A DNA stretch of 64,000 nt. Source: Pleomorphomonas sp. T1.2MG-36. Lineage in GTDB: Bacteria > Pseudomonadota > Alphaproteobacteria > Rhizobiales > Pleomorphomonadaceae. Made by a program: the position numbers and the translations under genes. The notes under the pieces were generated by a model. That model had not been told where the DNA came from. It ran no database searches and saw only the letters and a list, made by a program, of their open reading frames with translations. Positions 32,774 to 41,793 of this stretch are shown here, one piece after another. The stretch covers positions 1 through 64,000 of the forward strand of contig NZ_CATNLY010000053.1 in NCBI RefSeq assembly GCF_950100655.1, read 5' to 3'. Within the stretch, counting starts at the first letter, position 1; every line of letters begins with the position of its first letter.

Positions 32774-34108
32774 TCAGCCGGCGAGGCCGGGAATTTCCAG
32801 GCCCAGCGCGCCGGCCACCAGCACGGCGTTGAGCGACAGCACCAGCACGGTGGCGGCGATCGCCAGGGCGTCGGTCAGCCGGCCATTGGCATAGGAGCCC
32901 ATGATGTCGGCCCGGCGGGTGAGCAGCACCAGCGCGATCATCGGCACCGGCAGCGACAGCGACAGCACCACCTGGCTGATGACCAGCGCGTCGGTGGCAT
33001 TGACGCCGGCGGCGACCACGGCGAAGGCCGGCACCATGGTGACGAGGCGGCGGACGAACACCGGGATCTCCATGCGGACGAAGCCCTGCATGATCATCTG
33101 GCCGGCCATGGTGCCCACCACCGACGAGGAGATGCCGGAGGCGATCAGCGACACCAGGAACACGCCAGCCGCGGCGGCGCCGAGCAGCGGGGTCAGGGTG
33201 TGATAGGCGGTCTCGATCTCGGCGACGTCGCTGTGGCCGGCGTGGAAGGCCGAGGCGGCCATCATGACCATGGCGATGTTGACGAGGCCGGCGACGGCCA
33301 GCGCCGCCACCACTTCGATGTTGGAGAACTTCAGAACCTTGCGGCGCTCGCCCTCGTTGCGCACCGGGACGCGGTGCTGGGTGAGGCCGGAGTGCAGATA
33401 GACGGCGTGCGGCATGACGGTGGCGCCGATGATGCCGACCGCAAGGGTCAGCGCGCCGGCATCCGGCAGAACCGGGGTGACGGCACCGGCGGCGGCGGCC
33501 GACCAGTCGATCGGGGCGATCAGCATCTCGATCAGGTAGCTGACGCCGATGACGCCGACGAGCCCGCCGATGATCAGCTCCATCGGCCGGAAACCGCCGC
33601 GATCGAACATCAGAAGCGCGTAGGTGACGAGCGCGGTGATCACCATGCCGGTAAAGAGCGAGGTGCCGAACAGCAGCGACAGGCCGATGGCACCGCCCAG
33701 GAACTCGGCGAGGTCGGTGGCCATGGCGGCGATCTCGGAGACGATCCACATGAAGATCACCACCGGGAAAGGAAACCGGTCGCGGCTCATTTCGGCGAGG
33801 TTGCGACCGGTGACGATGCCGAGCTTGGCCGACAGCGCCTGGAACAGCATGGCGACCATGTTGGCCATCACCACCACCCAGATCAGCGCGTAGCCGTAGC
33901 CGGCGCCGGCCCCGATGTTGGTGGCGTAGTTGCCGGGGTCCATGTAGGCGATGGAGGCGATCACCGCAGGACCCATGAAGGCCAGCATGGCCCGTGGTCC
34001 CTTCAGCCGTCCCGCCAGCGCTTCGGAGATCGCCAGCGACGTGCGGCTGGTCATTCCGGAGGGGGTAACGCTGACGGCGGACTGGGAGAGAGCGGACATG
34101 GGGGGCAC
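32774..34108 (-). CDS. mntH: Nramp manganese/divalent metal transporter
   Basis: The 444-residue protein has eleven or so membrane segments and the two unwound-helix metal motifs, MDPGN and VMPHAVYLHS, of proton-coupled Mn(II) importers. A GTG at 34108 has an AGGA element 8 bases upstream; the ATG at 34099 lacks one. It is divergent from a MntR-type regulator gene, and a short palindrome near the start fits Mn-dependent repression. Confidence 0.96.
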   Translation of the reverse strand: MPPMSALSQSAVSVTPSGMTSRTSLAISEALAGRLKGPRAMLAFMGPAVIASIAYMDPGNYATNIGAGAGYGYALIWVVVMANMVAMLFQALSAKLGIVTGRNLAEMSRDRFPFPVVIFMWIVSEIAAMATDLAEFLGGAIGLSLLFGTSLFTGMVITALVTYALLMFDRGGFRPMELIIGGLVGVIGVSYLIEMLIAPIDWSAAAAGAVTPVLPDAGALTLAVGIIGATVMPHAVYLHSGLTQHRVPVRNEGERRKVLKFSNIEVVAALAVAGLVNIAMVMMAASAFHAGHSDVAEIETAYHTLTPLLGAAAAGVFLVSLIASGISSSVVGTMAGQMIMQGFVRMEIPVFVRRLVTMVPAFAVVAAGVNATDALVISQVVLSLSLPVPMIALVLLTRRADIMGSYANGRLTDALAIAATVLVLSLNAVLVAGALGLEIPGLAG

Positions 34109-34133
34109 CCGAAGTTTCCTATGCTTGGAAATA

Positions 34134-34145
34134 TAGCATCGGCTA
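34134..34145. promoter_or_regulatory. Candidate MntR operator
   Basis: TAGC (34134-34137) and GCTA (34142-34145) flank ATCG to make the imperfect palindrome TAGCATCGGCTA, 25 bases upstream of mntH in an otherwise AT-rich promoter region. Its site in the mntH-mntR divergent gap suggests a manganese-repressor box. Confidence 0.5.
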
Positions 34146-34336
34146 CATTTCTGTCAAGCCAGATGCGACTGACTTGCAATAAAATCTGATGCCCCGCTTT
34201 CGGTTCCGCTGGGGATTTGCCCCTGATTGTCGATTGCAAATCGTAGCCGGGGCTGCATAGTGTGCCGCGACATTGAAGCGTCGCGGCGGCAAAGCTCGCG
34301 GACGGCTCAGGAAACAGGACCCGCGAAGGACAGGAC

Positions 34337-34786
34337 ATGTCGAGGGATGATCTTCCTCCCGGCCCCGAAACCGCCTCGGAGATGACCGACGCCGACCGCT
34401 TCACCAACGCTCGCGCCATCCGCTCGACGGCTCTGTTCGAGGACTACACCGAACTGATCGCCGACCTCATCGAGGAATTCGGCGAGGCTCGCATCACCGA
34501 CATCGCCCGCCGGCTCGGCGTCACCCACCCCACCGCCAACAAGGCGGTGCTCCGCCTGAAGCGCGAGGGCCTGGTGATTTCCCGGCCCTATCGCGGCGTG
34601 TTCCTCACCGAAGCCGGCGCCGCCATGGCGCGCGAGGTCAAGGCCCGCCATCGCCTGGTGGTCCGACTGCTGATCGCCGTCGGCGTGCCGCCGGAAGCGG
34701 CCGAAATGGACGCCGAGGGCATCGAGCACTACGTCTCCGAGACGACCCTCAAGGCTTTCGAGGCCTACCTCGACGGCCGCGATTGA
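34337..34786 (+). CDS. mntR: MntR, DtxR-family manganese-dependent repressor
   Basis: The 149-residue protein has a winged helix at about 35-75 (FGEARITDIARRLGVTHPTA, NKAVLRLKREGLV) and a helical metal-binding and dimer domain with MEAEG-like MDAEGIEHYVSE, the DtxR/MntR signature containing Glu and His ligands. It lacks the SH3-like C-terminal domain of DtxR, as MntR does. Divergent from mntH, which it presumably represses when Mn(II) is plentiful. Confidence 0.93.
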   Translation: MSRDDLPPGPETASEMTDADRFTNARAIRSTALFEDYTELIADLIEEFGEARITDIARRLGVTHPTANKAVLRLKREGLVISRPYRGVFLTEAGAAMAREVKARHRLVVRLLIAVGVPPEAAEMDAEGIEHYVSETTLKAFEAYLDGRD

Positions 34787-34964
34787 ATTGGCATTGACAA
34801 CCATTCCGCGAAGCTCTACTTCGGCGCCGGTTCCTGGCACCGGCCGCCCGCATGCCCTTGAGCATTGGTGAAGCCAGCTTTCTTGTCTCTATCGGTTTTT
34901 CGCACTCCGACGTGCGGCAACGCGGGCCCCTCATCTGTTTGCCGGAGTGAACCGGGGGCAAGTC

Positions 34965-36353
34965 ATGTCCGAACAAGACCAAGCGCATAATCCCTATCTT
35001 CACGGGTCGCTGGCGCGCGTGTTCCTGCGCACAGCCGCACCCATCGTGCTGTTCATGGCCGTGAGCGGCCTCTACACCGTGGTCGACGCACTGCTGCTCG
35101 GCCGCCTCGCCGGACCGAAGGCGCTCACCGCCGTGACGCTGATGTTCCCGGTGATGATGCTGATCGTCGCCTTGCAGAGCATGGTGTCGTCCGGCATGGC
35201 GTCCATCATCGCCCGCGAGATCGGCGCCGGCGACATCCGCGCCGCCGAGGGCACGCTCAACGCCGCCAACCTTCTGGCCCTCGTCGTCTGCGGCGTGCTG
35301 ATCCTGGCGCTGTTCTTCGTCGGCGGGCCGCTGACGCACGCCCTGTCGGAAGGCGACCCCGAGATCGCCCGCATGGGCTTCGAGTTCACCGCCATCATGG
35401 TGGTATTCTCGCCGTTCAGCTTCTTCCTGTCGATTCAGGGCGACGCATTGCGGTCGGAGGGCAAGGTCGGCACCATGGCCGCCGTCGCCATCGCCGTGAC
35501 GCTGCTCAACATCGTCTTCAACTACATCCTGATCGGCCCGTTCGGCCTCGGCGTCGCCGGCTCGGCCGCCGGCACGGTGCTGGCTCAGGTGGTGGCGATC
35601 GCCGCCGTGCTGTTCCTGCGCCTCAGCGGGCGCACGCGGCTGCCGCTCTACGCCCACGGCACCGGCTCGTTTCTCGCCAACTGGAAGGAGATGCTGGCCC
35701 TCGGCGCGCCGCCGTCGCTCGGCCTCCTCGGCATCAGCCTGTCGAGCGGCATGATCATCGCCGACATCCAGCTCTGGCCGACCGCCGATCCGACGGCCAC
35801 GGTCGCCGCCTACGGCGTGTTCACTCGCGTGTTGACCTTCGCCTTCCTGCCGCTGCTCGGCATCACGATGGCCTGCCAGTCGATCGCCGGCAACAACTTC
35901 GGCGCCGGCCAGCACGACCGGGTCAGGGCGACGCTGAAGATCGCCTTCTCCGTCGCGATCGTCTACGCCGCCGTCTTCGAGAGCATGTTCGTGTTTCTCG
36001 CCCGGCCGCTCGGCGCGCTGTTCGTCGATGACCCGCGGGTCATCGACGAGGTGGCGCGCATCATGCCGATCACCACCGCCACCTACGCATTCTCGGCGCC
36101 GTTGATGGTGCTCGGCGGCTACTATCAGGCGCTCGGCATGGCCGGCAGCGCGGCGATCCTCAACCTCGTCCGCACCTATGTCATCGGCCTGCCGCTGCTC
36201 GCGCTGCTACCGGTGGTGGCCGGCGAGTTCGGCATCTGGATCGCCTATCCGGTCGGCGACGTGGTGATGTGGGGCGTGGTGGCCGCCCTGCTGGTCTGGA
36301 ACGCCCGCCGCCACCACCTCGCCTGGGGCATCTTCCACCGCGAGCCGGCGTGA
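34965..36353 (+). CDS. MATE-family multidrug/toxin extruder
   Basis: The 462-residue protein has about twelve membrane segments with the internal repeat typical of MATE proteins (ASIIAREIGAGDIRAAEGTL in the first half, SIAGNNFGAGQHDRVRATLK in the second). It is a cation-coupled antiporter; the substrate is not evident. ATG 34965 follows GGGGGCAAG. It ends just before a strong terminator. Confidence 0.93.
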   Translation: MSEQDQAHNPYLHGSLARVFLRTAAPIVLFMAVSGLYTVVDALLLGRLAGPKALTAVTLMFPVMMLIVALQSMVSSGMASIIAREIGAGDIRAAEGTLNAANLLALVVCGVLILALFFVGGPLTHALSEGDPEIARMGFEFTAIMVVFSPFSFFLSIQGDALRSEGKVGTMAAVAIAVTLLNIVFNYILIGPFGLGVAGSAAGTVLAQVVAIAAVLFLRLSGRTRLPLYAHGTGSFLANWKEMLALGAPPSLGLLGISLSSGMIIADIQLWPTADPTATVAAYGVFTRVLTFAFLPLLGITMACQSIAGNNFGAGQHDRVRATLKIAFSVAIVYAAVFESMFVFLARPLGALFVDDPRVIDEVARIMPITTATYAFSAPLMVLGGYYQALGMAGSAAILNLVRTYVIGLPLLALLPVVAGEFGIWIAYPVGDVVMWGVVAALLVWNARRHHLAWGIFHREPA

Positions 36354-36374
36354 TCACGATACACGAAAAAGAAA

Positions 36375-36409
36375 GGGCCGCCGCGTTCACCGCGACGGCC
36401 CTTTTTTTT
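36375..36409. terminator. Rho-independent terminator
   Basis: GGGCCGCCGCG (36375-36385) pairs with CGCGACGGCCC (36391-36401), with one internal mismatch, and is followed by eight T residues. On the plus strand it ends the MATE gene; the minus-strand side, reading from pntB, ends with an A/T-rich tail and could act in both directions. Confidence 0.88.
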
Positions 36410-36425
36410 CACCTTGTCATGAGCC

Positions 36426-37820
36426 TCATTCGAGGTTCTTGACGATGGTCTCCACCATCTTCTTGGCGTCGGCGAACAGCATCATGGTGTTGTCGCGGAA
36501 GAACAGCTCGTTCTCGACGCCGGCATAGCCCGAGCCCATGCCGCGCTTGACGAACAGCACCGTGCCGGCCTTCTCGACGTCGAGGATCGGCATGCCGTAG
36601 ATCGGCGAGGTCTTGTCCGTCTTGGCGGCGGGGTTGGTCACGTCGTTGGCGCCGATGACGAAGGCGACGTCGGCCTGCGCGAACTCGGAGTTGATGTCCT
36701 CGAGCTCGAACACCTCGTCATAGGGCACCGACGCCTCGGCGAGCAGCACGTTCATGTGGCCGGGCATGCGACCGGCCACCGGGTGGATGGCGTACTTCAC
36801 CTCGACGCCCTCCGCCTTCAGCTTGTCGGCCATCTCGCGCAGCGCGTGCTGGGCCTGGGCCACCGCCATGCCGTAGCCCGGCACGATGATCACCTTGGAG
36901 GCGTTCTTCATGATGAAGGCAGCGTCCTCGGCCGAACCCTGCTTGACCGGCCGCTGTTCAACCTCGCCACTGGCCGCCGCCGTCTCGCCGCCGAAGCCGC
37001 CGAGAATGACGGAGACGAACGAGCGGTTCATGCCCTTGCACATGATGTAGCTGAGGATGGCGCCCGACGAGCCGACCAGCGCGCCGGTGACGATCAGCGC
37101 CGTGTTGCCCAGCGTGAAGCCGATGCCGGCCGCCGCCCAGCCCGAGTAGCTGTTGAGCATGGAGACCACGACGGGCATGTCGGCGCCGCCGATCGGGATG
37201 ATCATGAGGCCGCCGAAGGCCAGCGACACCAGCACGATCAGCCAGAACACGAAGTGGCTTTCCGTGTTGACCAGCACCACCACCAGCACCACCAGCAGCG
37301 CCGCCAGCGCCGCGTTGACGATGTGGCGGAAGGGCAGGATGATGGGCTTGCCGCTCATCCGGCCGTCGAGCTTCAGGAAGGCGATCACCGAGCCGGTGAA
37401 GGTGATGGCGCCGATGGCGACGCCGAGGCTCATCTCGACCAGCGCCTGCCCGTGGATCGAACCGGGCAGACCGATGCCGAAGGCCTCCGGCGCATAGAGC
37501 GCCGCTGCGGCCACCAGCACGGCGGCGAGGCCGACCAGCGAGTGGAAGGCGGCGACCAGTTGCGGCATGGCCGTCATGGCGATCTTGCGCGCGATGTAGG
37601 CGCCGGCGCCGCCACCGATGGCGAGGCCGACGACGATCAGCGCATAGGCGCCGAAGGACGGCTTGATCGAGGCGAGCGTCGTGCCGATGGCGATCGCCAT
37701 GCCGAGCATGCCGAGAAGGTTGCCGCGCCGGGCCGTCACCGGGCTGGAGAGCCCCCTGAGCGCCAGGATGAACAGCGCTCCGGAGATCAGGTAGAGGACG
37801 GCGGATATATTGGCTGTCAT
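36426..37820 (-). CDS. pntB: NAD(P) transhydrogenase subunit beta
   Basis: The 464-residue protein has about nine membrane segments and the NADP(H)-binding domain III at the C-terminus (VIIVPGYGMAVAQAQHALRE, HPVAGRMPGHMNVLLAEASV, DVAFVIGANDVTNPAAKTDK). With PntAA and PntAB it uses the proton gradient to reduce NADP+ with NADH. ATG 37820 gives the usual MTANISAVLY start. Confidence 0.97.
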   Translation of the reverse strand: MTANISAVLYLISGALFILALRGLSSPVTARRGNLLGMLGMAIAIGTTLASIKPSFGAYALIVVGLAIGGGAGAYIARKIAMTAMPQLVAAFHSLVGLAAVLVAAAALYAPEAFGIGLPGSIHGQALVEMSLGVAIGAITFTGSVIAFLKLDGRMSGKPIILPFRHIVNAALAALLVVLVVVLVNTESHFVFWLIVLVSLAFGGLMIIPIGGADMPVVVSMLNSYSGWAAAGIGFTLGNTALIVTGALVGSSGAILSYIMCKGMNRSFVSVILGGFGGETAAASGEVEQRPVKQGSAEDAAFIMKNASKVIIVPGYGMAVAQAQHALREMADKLKAEGVEVKYAIHPVAGRMPGHMNVLLAEASVPYDEVFELEDINSEFAQADVAFVIGANDVTNPAAKTDKTSPIYGMPILDVEKAGTVLFVKRGMGSGYAGVENELFFRDNTMMLFADAKKMVETIVKNLE

Positions 37821-37830
37821 GTCCGTGTCC

Positions 37831-38310
37831 TCAGTGCTTTTTCTTGTACATGGCGAGCATGCGACTGGTGACCAGGAAGCCACCGAAGATATTCACCGAT
37901 GCCAGGATGACGGCGACGAAGCCGAAGCCGCGCGACACGCCGGTGCCCGGCGCCAGGAACTCGACGCCGACGGCGAGCAGCGCGCCGACGATGATCACCG
38001 AGGAGATGGCGTTGGTCACCGCCATCAGCGGCGTGTGCAGTGCCGGCGTCACCGACCAGACCACGTAGTAGCCGACGAAGATCGCCAGCACGAAGATGGA
38101 CAGGCGGAAGACGAAGGGGTCGATCACCCCGCCCGACAGGGCATGAGCGGCGGCGGCCGCCACGTCGGCGGTGGTGCCCGCCTGACCGGAGGCGACGGCA
38201 TCGGCGGCGGCGTTGGCAGCGGCTTCGGCGGCGCGGGCGGCGTCGGCCGCCGCGCGCGCGGCGATCCGCGCCTGTTCAAGGGCCTGTTCGGCCGTGAGCA
38301 TAGAGGACAT
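37831..38310 (-). CDS. pntAB: NAD(P) transhydrogenase subunit alpha part 2
   Basis: The 159-residue protein carries the four membrane segments of the PntA C-terminal part ([54 protein letters not shown]). An Ala-rich helical N-terminal region of about 60 residues is longer than usual for this subunit. It lies between pntAA and pntB with short gaps. Confidence 0.95.
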   Translation of the reverse strand: MSSMLTAEQALEQARIAARAAADAARAAEAAANAAADAVASGQAGTTADVAAAAAHALSGGVIDPFVFRLSIFVLAIFVGYYVVWSVTPALHTPLMAVTNAISSVIIVGALLAVGVEFLAPGTGVSRGFGFVAVILASVNIFGGFLVTSRMLAMYKKKH

Positions 38311-38326
38311 CGGACGGGTCTCCGCG

Positions 38327-39460
38327 TCAGTTCAGAAAGGCGGGATGGATGACGGCGCCCTCGCGCGTCAGCGCGGTCGCCTTGACGAGTTCGTCGTCCC
38401 AGTTGACGGCCAGAACCTTGTCCTTCTTGTCGATCAGCGTCTCGACGAAGGCGAAGAGGTTCTTGGCGTAGAGCTGGGAGGCGGTGGCGGCGATGCGGCC
38501 GGGCACGTTCTTGTGGCCGACGATGCGGATGCCCTCCGGCGTCGTCACCACCTCGCCGAGACGCGCGCCTTCGACGTTGCCGCCACGCTCGACGGCGAGG
38601 TCGACCAGCACCGAGCCCGGCTTCATCGACTTCACCATGTCCGCCGAAACGAGGCGCGGCGCCGGCCGGCCCGGGATCAGCGCCGTGGTGATGACGATGT
38701 CCTGCTTCTTGATGTGCTCGGCGACCAGCGCTGCCTGCTTGGCCTGGTATTCGGCCGACATCGGCTTGGCGTAGCCCGCCGCCGTCTCGGCCTGCTTGAA
38801 TTCCTCGTCCTCGACGGCGACGAACTTGGCGCCCAGGCTTTCAACCTGCTCCTTGGCGGCGGGGCGCACGTCGGTCGCCGTCACCACGGCGCCGAGACGC
38901 CGGGCGGTGGCGATGGCCTGAAGACCGGCAACGCCGGCGCCCATCACGAAGACGCGCGCCGCCGGCACCGTGCCGGCCGCCGTCATCATCATCGGAAAGG
39001 CGCGGCCATACTCGGAGGCGGCATCGATCACCGCCTGATAGCCGGCGAGGTTGGCCTGGCTCGAGAGAACGTCCATCACCTGCGCTCGGGTGATGCGCGG
39101 CATGAACTCCATGGCGAAGGCGGTGACGCCGGTGTCGGCCATGGCCTTGATGGCGGCATCGTCGCCATAGGGATCCATCATGGCGATGGCGAGCGCGCCC
39201 TTCTTGAGCTGGGACAGCACATCCGGCGACGGACGTCGCACGGTCAGAACCACGTCGGCATCGCGTACGGTGTCCGCGGCGGTCTCGGTCATCACGGCGC
39301 CGACCATCGTGTAGTCGAAGTCCAGGATAAGCGACCGCAGGCCCGCTCCGGCCTCCACGAACACGGTGGCACCAAGGCCGATAAAGCGCTTGGCCGTCTC
39401 GGGCGTGATGGCAACGCGTCCCTCCTCGGGATCGGGTTCTTTCAACACCGCAATCTTCAT
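38327..39460 (-). CDS. pntAA: NAD(P) transhydrogenase subunit alpha part 1
   Basis: The 377-residue soluble domain I binds NAD(H). The [20 protein letters not shown] start, [40 protein letters not shown] (Rossmann GAGVAG) and [20 protein letters not shown] match the family. It is the first gene of the pntAA-pntAB-pntB operon; the alpha subunit is split in two, as in many alphaproteobacteria. Confidence 0.97.
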   Translation of the reverse strand: MKIAVLKEPDPEEGRVAITPETAKRFIGLGATVFVEAGAGLRSLILDFDYTMVGAVMTETAADTVRDADVVLTVRRPSPDVLSQLKKGALAIAMMDPYGDDAAIKAMADTGVTAFAMEFMPRITRAQVMDVLSSQANLAGYQAVIDAASEYGRAFPMMMTAAGTVPAARVFVMGAGVAGLQAIATARRLGAVVTATDVRPAAKEQVESLGAKFVAVEDEEFKQAETAAGYAKPMSAEYQAKQAALVAEHIKKQDIVITTALIPGRPAPRLVSADMVKSMKPGSVLVDLAVERGGNVEGARLGEVVTTPEGIRIVGHKNVPGRIAATASQLYAKNLFAFVETLIDKKDKVLAVNWDDELVKATALTREGAVIHPAFLN

Positions 39461-39686
39461 TGAGCTTCTCCAGGGTGTCTTTCGGGCGCCGGCATCGAGA
39501 GGGCTATCCGAAAGGAGCCCCCGTTCCCCACCGCCCCTCCCCGGACGACGGGCCGAGGCCGACCGGACCTCCGGAAAAACTCCTAGAGCCTTTTGCTTGC
39601 GTAATGCAACGTAACGTTCGGCCTGTGCAAAACCGGACCGGGCCGCACTTGCACGTCATTTCCCGATAAGTAGTTGACCCAAAAGG

Positions 39687-39714
39687 AAAAACCCGTCGGC
39701 GAACCGACGGGTTT
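39687..39714. terminator. Rho-independent terminator (bidirectional)
   Basis: AAAACCCGTCGG (39688-39699) and CCGACGGGTTTT (39703-39714) form a perfect 12-bp stem around a short loop. On the minus strand it ends in TTTTT and would terminate the M3 peptidase gene, whose stop is about 45 bases away. Confidence 0.85.
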
Positions 39715-39757
39715 TCTGCGTTTCCGCGCAAATACTTATGAACGATGGGCGATGCGC

Positions 39758-41611
39758 TCAGCCCTGCCGGGCGATACTGGCGTCGAGCACTTCCAGCTCG
39801 CCGATCATCCGCTCGATCACCGAAAGCCCCATCTGCCAGAAGGCGGGATCGGAGGCATCGAGACCGAAGGGCTTGAGAAGCTCCGTGTGGTGCTTGGTGC
39901 CGCCGGCCTCCAGCATGGCGAAGTACTTGTCCTGGAACCCGGCCTCGGCCGTTTCGAACACGGCGTAGAGCGAGTTCACCAGGCAATCGCCGAAGGCGTA
40001 GGCGTAGACGTAGAACGGCGAGTGGATGAAATGCGGGATGTAGGCCCAGAAGGTCTCGTAGCCCGGACCGACGGTGATGGCCGGACCGAGGCTTTCGCCC
40101 TGCACGGAGAGCCAGGCCTCGTTGATGCGGTCGGCCGTCAGCTCGCCCTCGCGGCGGGCGGCGTGCACCTTGCGCTCGAACGAATAGAAGGCGATCTGCC
40201 GCACCACCGTGTTGAGCATGTCCTCGACCTTGGAGGCGAGCAGTGTCCGCTTTTCCGCCGGCGTCGCCGCATTGCGAAGCAGCGACTGGAAGGTCAGCAT
40301 CTCGCCGAACACCGAGGCCGTCTCGGCCAGCGTCAGCGGTGTCGGCGCCATCAGCGCGCCCTGCCGGCCGGCCAGCACCTGATGCACGCCGTGGCCGAGT
40401 TCGTGGGCCAGCGTCATCACGTCGCGCGTGCGCCCGAGATAGTTGAGCAGCACGTAAGGATGCGCCGACGGCACGGTCGGATGGGCGAAGGCGCCCGGTG
40501 ACTTGCCCGGCCGCACCGGCGCGTCGATCCAACGCTCGTCGAAGAAGCGACGGGCGATGTCGGCCATCTTCGGCGAAAAGCGACCGTAGGCGTCGAGCAC
40601 CGTGGCCTTGGCCTCGCCCCACGACACCTGCCGCGTGACCGCGCCGGGCAGCGGCGCGTTGCGATCCCAGTAAGGCATGGTCTCGCCGCCCATCCAGCGC
40701 GCCTTGAGCTGGTAGTAGCGATGGCTGAGGCGCGGATAGGCCGCCCGCACCGCCTCGACCAGCGCATCGACCACCTCGCGCTCGACGCGGTTGGCAAGAT
40801 GACGCGAGTCGGCGATGTCCTTGAAGCCGCGCCAACGGTCGGAAATCTCCTTGTCCTTGGCGAGCGTGTTGGTGATGCGGGCGAAGATGCCGATGTTGTC
40901 GCTGAACACGTTGCCGAGCGCCTCGGCCGCCGCCTTGCGCTTGGCCGGGTCCGTCTCCTGCAGCAGGTGCAGGGTCGGCTCGATCGCCAGGTCCTCGCCG
41001 TCGACGGGGAAGCGCAGGCCGGCGATGGTCTCGTCGAACAGGCGGTTCCAGGCCGAATAGGCGGTGATCGACTTCTCGTGGAACAGCTCCTCCACCCGGT
41101 CCTCGAGCTGATAGGGCTTGTCGAGGCGAATGTCGGTGAGCCAGGGCCGGTAGTGGGCGAGCGCCGGATCGGCGAAGCCGGCCTCGATCAGGCCGTCGTC
41201 GATCCGGTTGATTTCCAGTTCGAAGAACAGCAGGCCGGAGGAGATGGCGGTGATCTTCTCCTGGACGTCGCCGTAGAACTTCATGCGCTGGGGATCGGTG
41301 GTGTCGCCCGAATAAAGAAGACCGGCATAGGACATCACCCGGCCCAGAAGATCCTGCAGCTTCTCGTAGTCGGCGATCAGCGCGGCGAAGACGGCGGCGC
41401 CGTCCGGCGCCTTGAGGATCGCCTCCAGCCGCCCCTTGGCCCGACCGGCGAGATCCCTGGCGGCATCGGCCGCCGCCTCGATGTCGCGCTCGATGGCCGG
41501 ATCGTCGGGCGAGGCGTAAAGCGCCGACAGATCCCACTCCGGCAGTGCCTCGGCTACGGCGCCGGCATCGGCAGGATGGAAGACGGGACGGGGCAGACGG
41601 AAACGGCTCAT
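39758..41611 (-). CDS. pepF: M3-family oligoendopeptidase F
   Basis: The 617-residue zinc peptidase has the HELGHG motif (near residue 402) and a downstream Glu in LAETASVFGEM, the gluzincin arrangement of thimet/oligoendopeptidase F. It degrades peptides of moderate length in the cytoplasm. The frame is open to 41653, but the ATG at 41611 (MSRFRLPRPVFH) gives the normal start. Confidence 0.93.
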   Translation of the reverse strand: MSRFRLPRPVFHPADAGAVAEALPEWDLSALYASPDDPAIERDIEAAADAARDLAGRAKGRLEAILKAPDGAAVFAALIADYEKLQDLLGRVMSYAGLLYSGDTTDPQRMKFYGDVQEKITAISSGLLFFELEINRIDDGLIEAGFADPALAHYRPWLTDIRLDKPYQLEDRVEELFHEKSITAYSAWNRLFDETIAGLRFPVDGEDLAIEPTLHLLQETDPAKRKAAAEALGNVFSDNIGIFARITNTLAKDKEISDRWRGFKDIADSRHLANRVEREVVDALVEAVRAAYPRLSHRYYQLKARWMGGETMPYWDRNAPLPGAVTRQVSWGEAKATVLDAYGRFSPKMADIARRFFDERWIDAPVRPGKSPGAFAHPTVPSAHPYVLLNYLGRTRDVMTLAHELGHGVHQVLAGRQGALMAPTPLTLAETASVFGEMLTFQSLLRNAATPAEKRTLLASKVEDMLNTVVRQIAFYSFERKVHAARREGELTADRINEAWLSVQGESLGPAITVGPGYETFWAYIPHFIHSPFYVYAYAFGDCLVNSLYAVFETAEAGFQDKYFAMLEAGGTKHHTELLKPFGLDASDPAFWQMGLSVIERMIGELEVLDASIARQG

Positions 41612-41793
41612 CGAACGACAACTCCAAAAGCGGCGCAGGGCACCCATGCGCAAGACTACGTGTTCGGGCCGCCAAGGATCAACGGAAATGTCGGCGAAAA
41701 TGGGGGATGGGGCGCCTTGGCCTAACCTTCTCTTAACCCTTGGACCGGCACAGTGCCCCGAATTGGCACAGACGCGGAAGGACGGACTAACCC

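Noticed and set aside
34794..34822. TTGACA with TACTTC 17 bases on, upstream of the MATE gene
   Set aside because: The -10 box is poor, so the promoter assignment is not supported beyond a weak guess.
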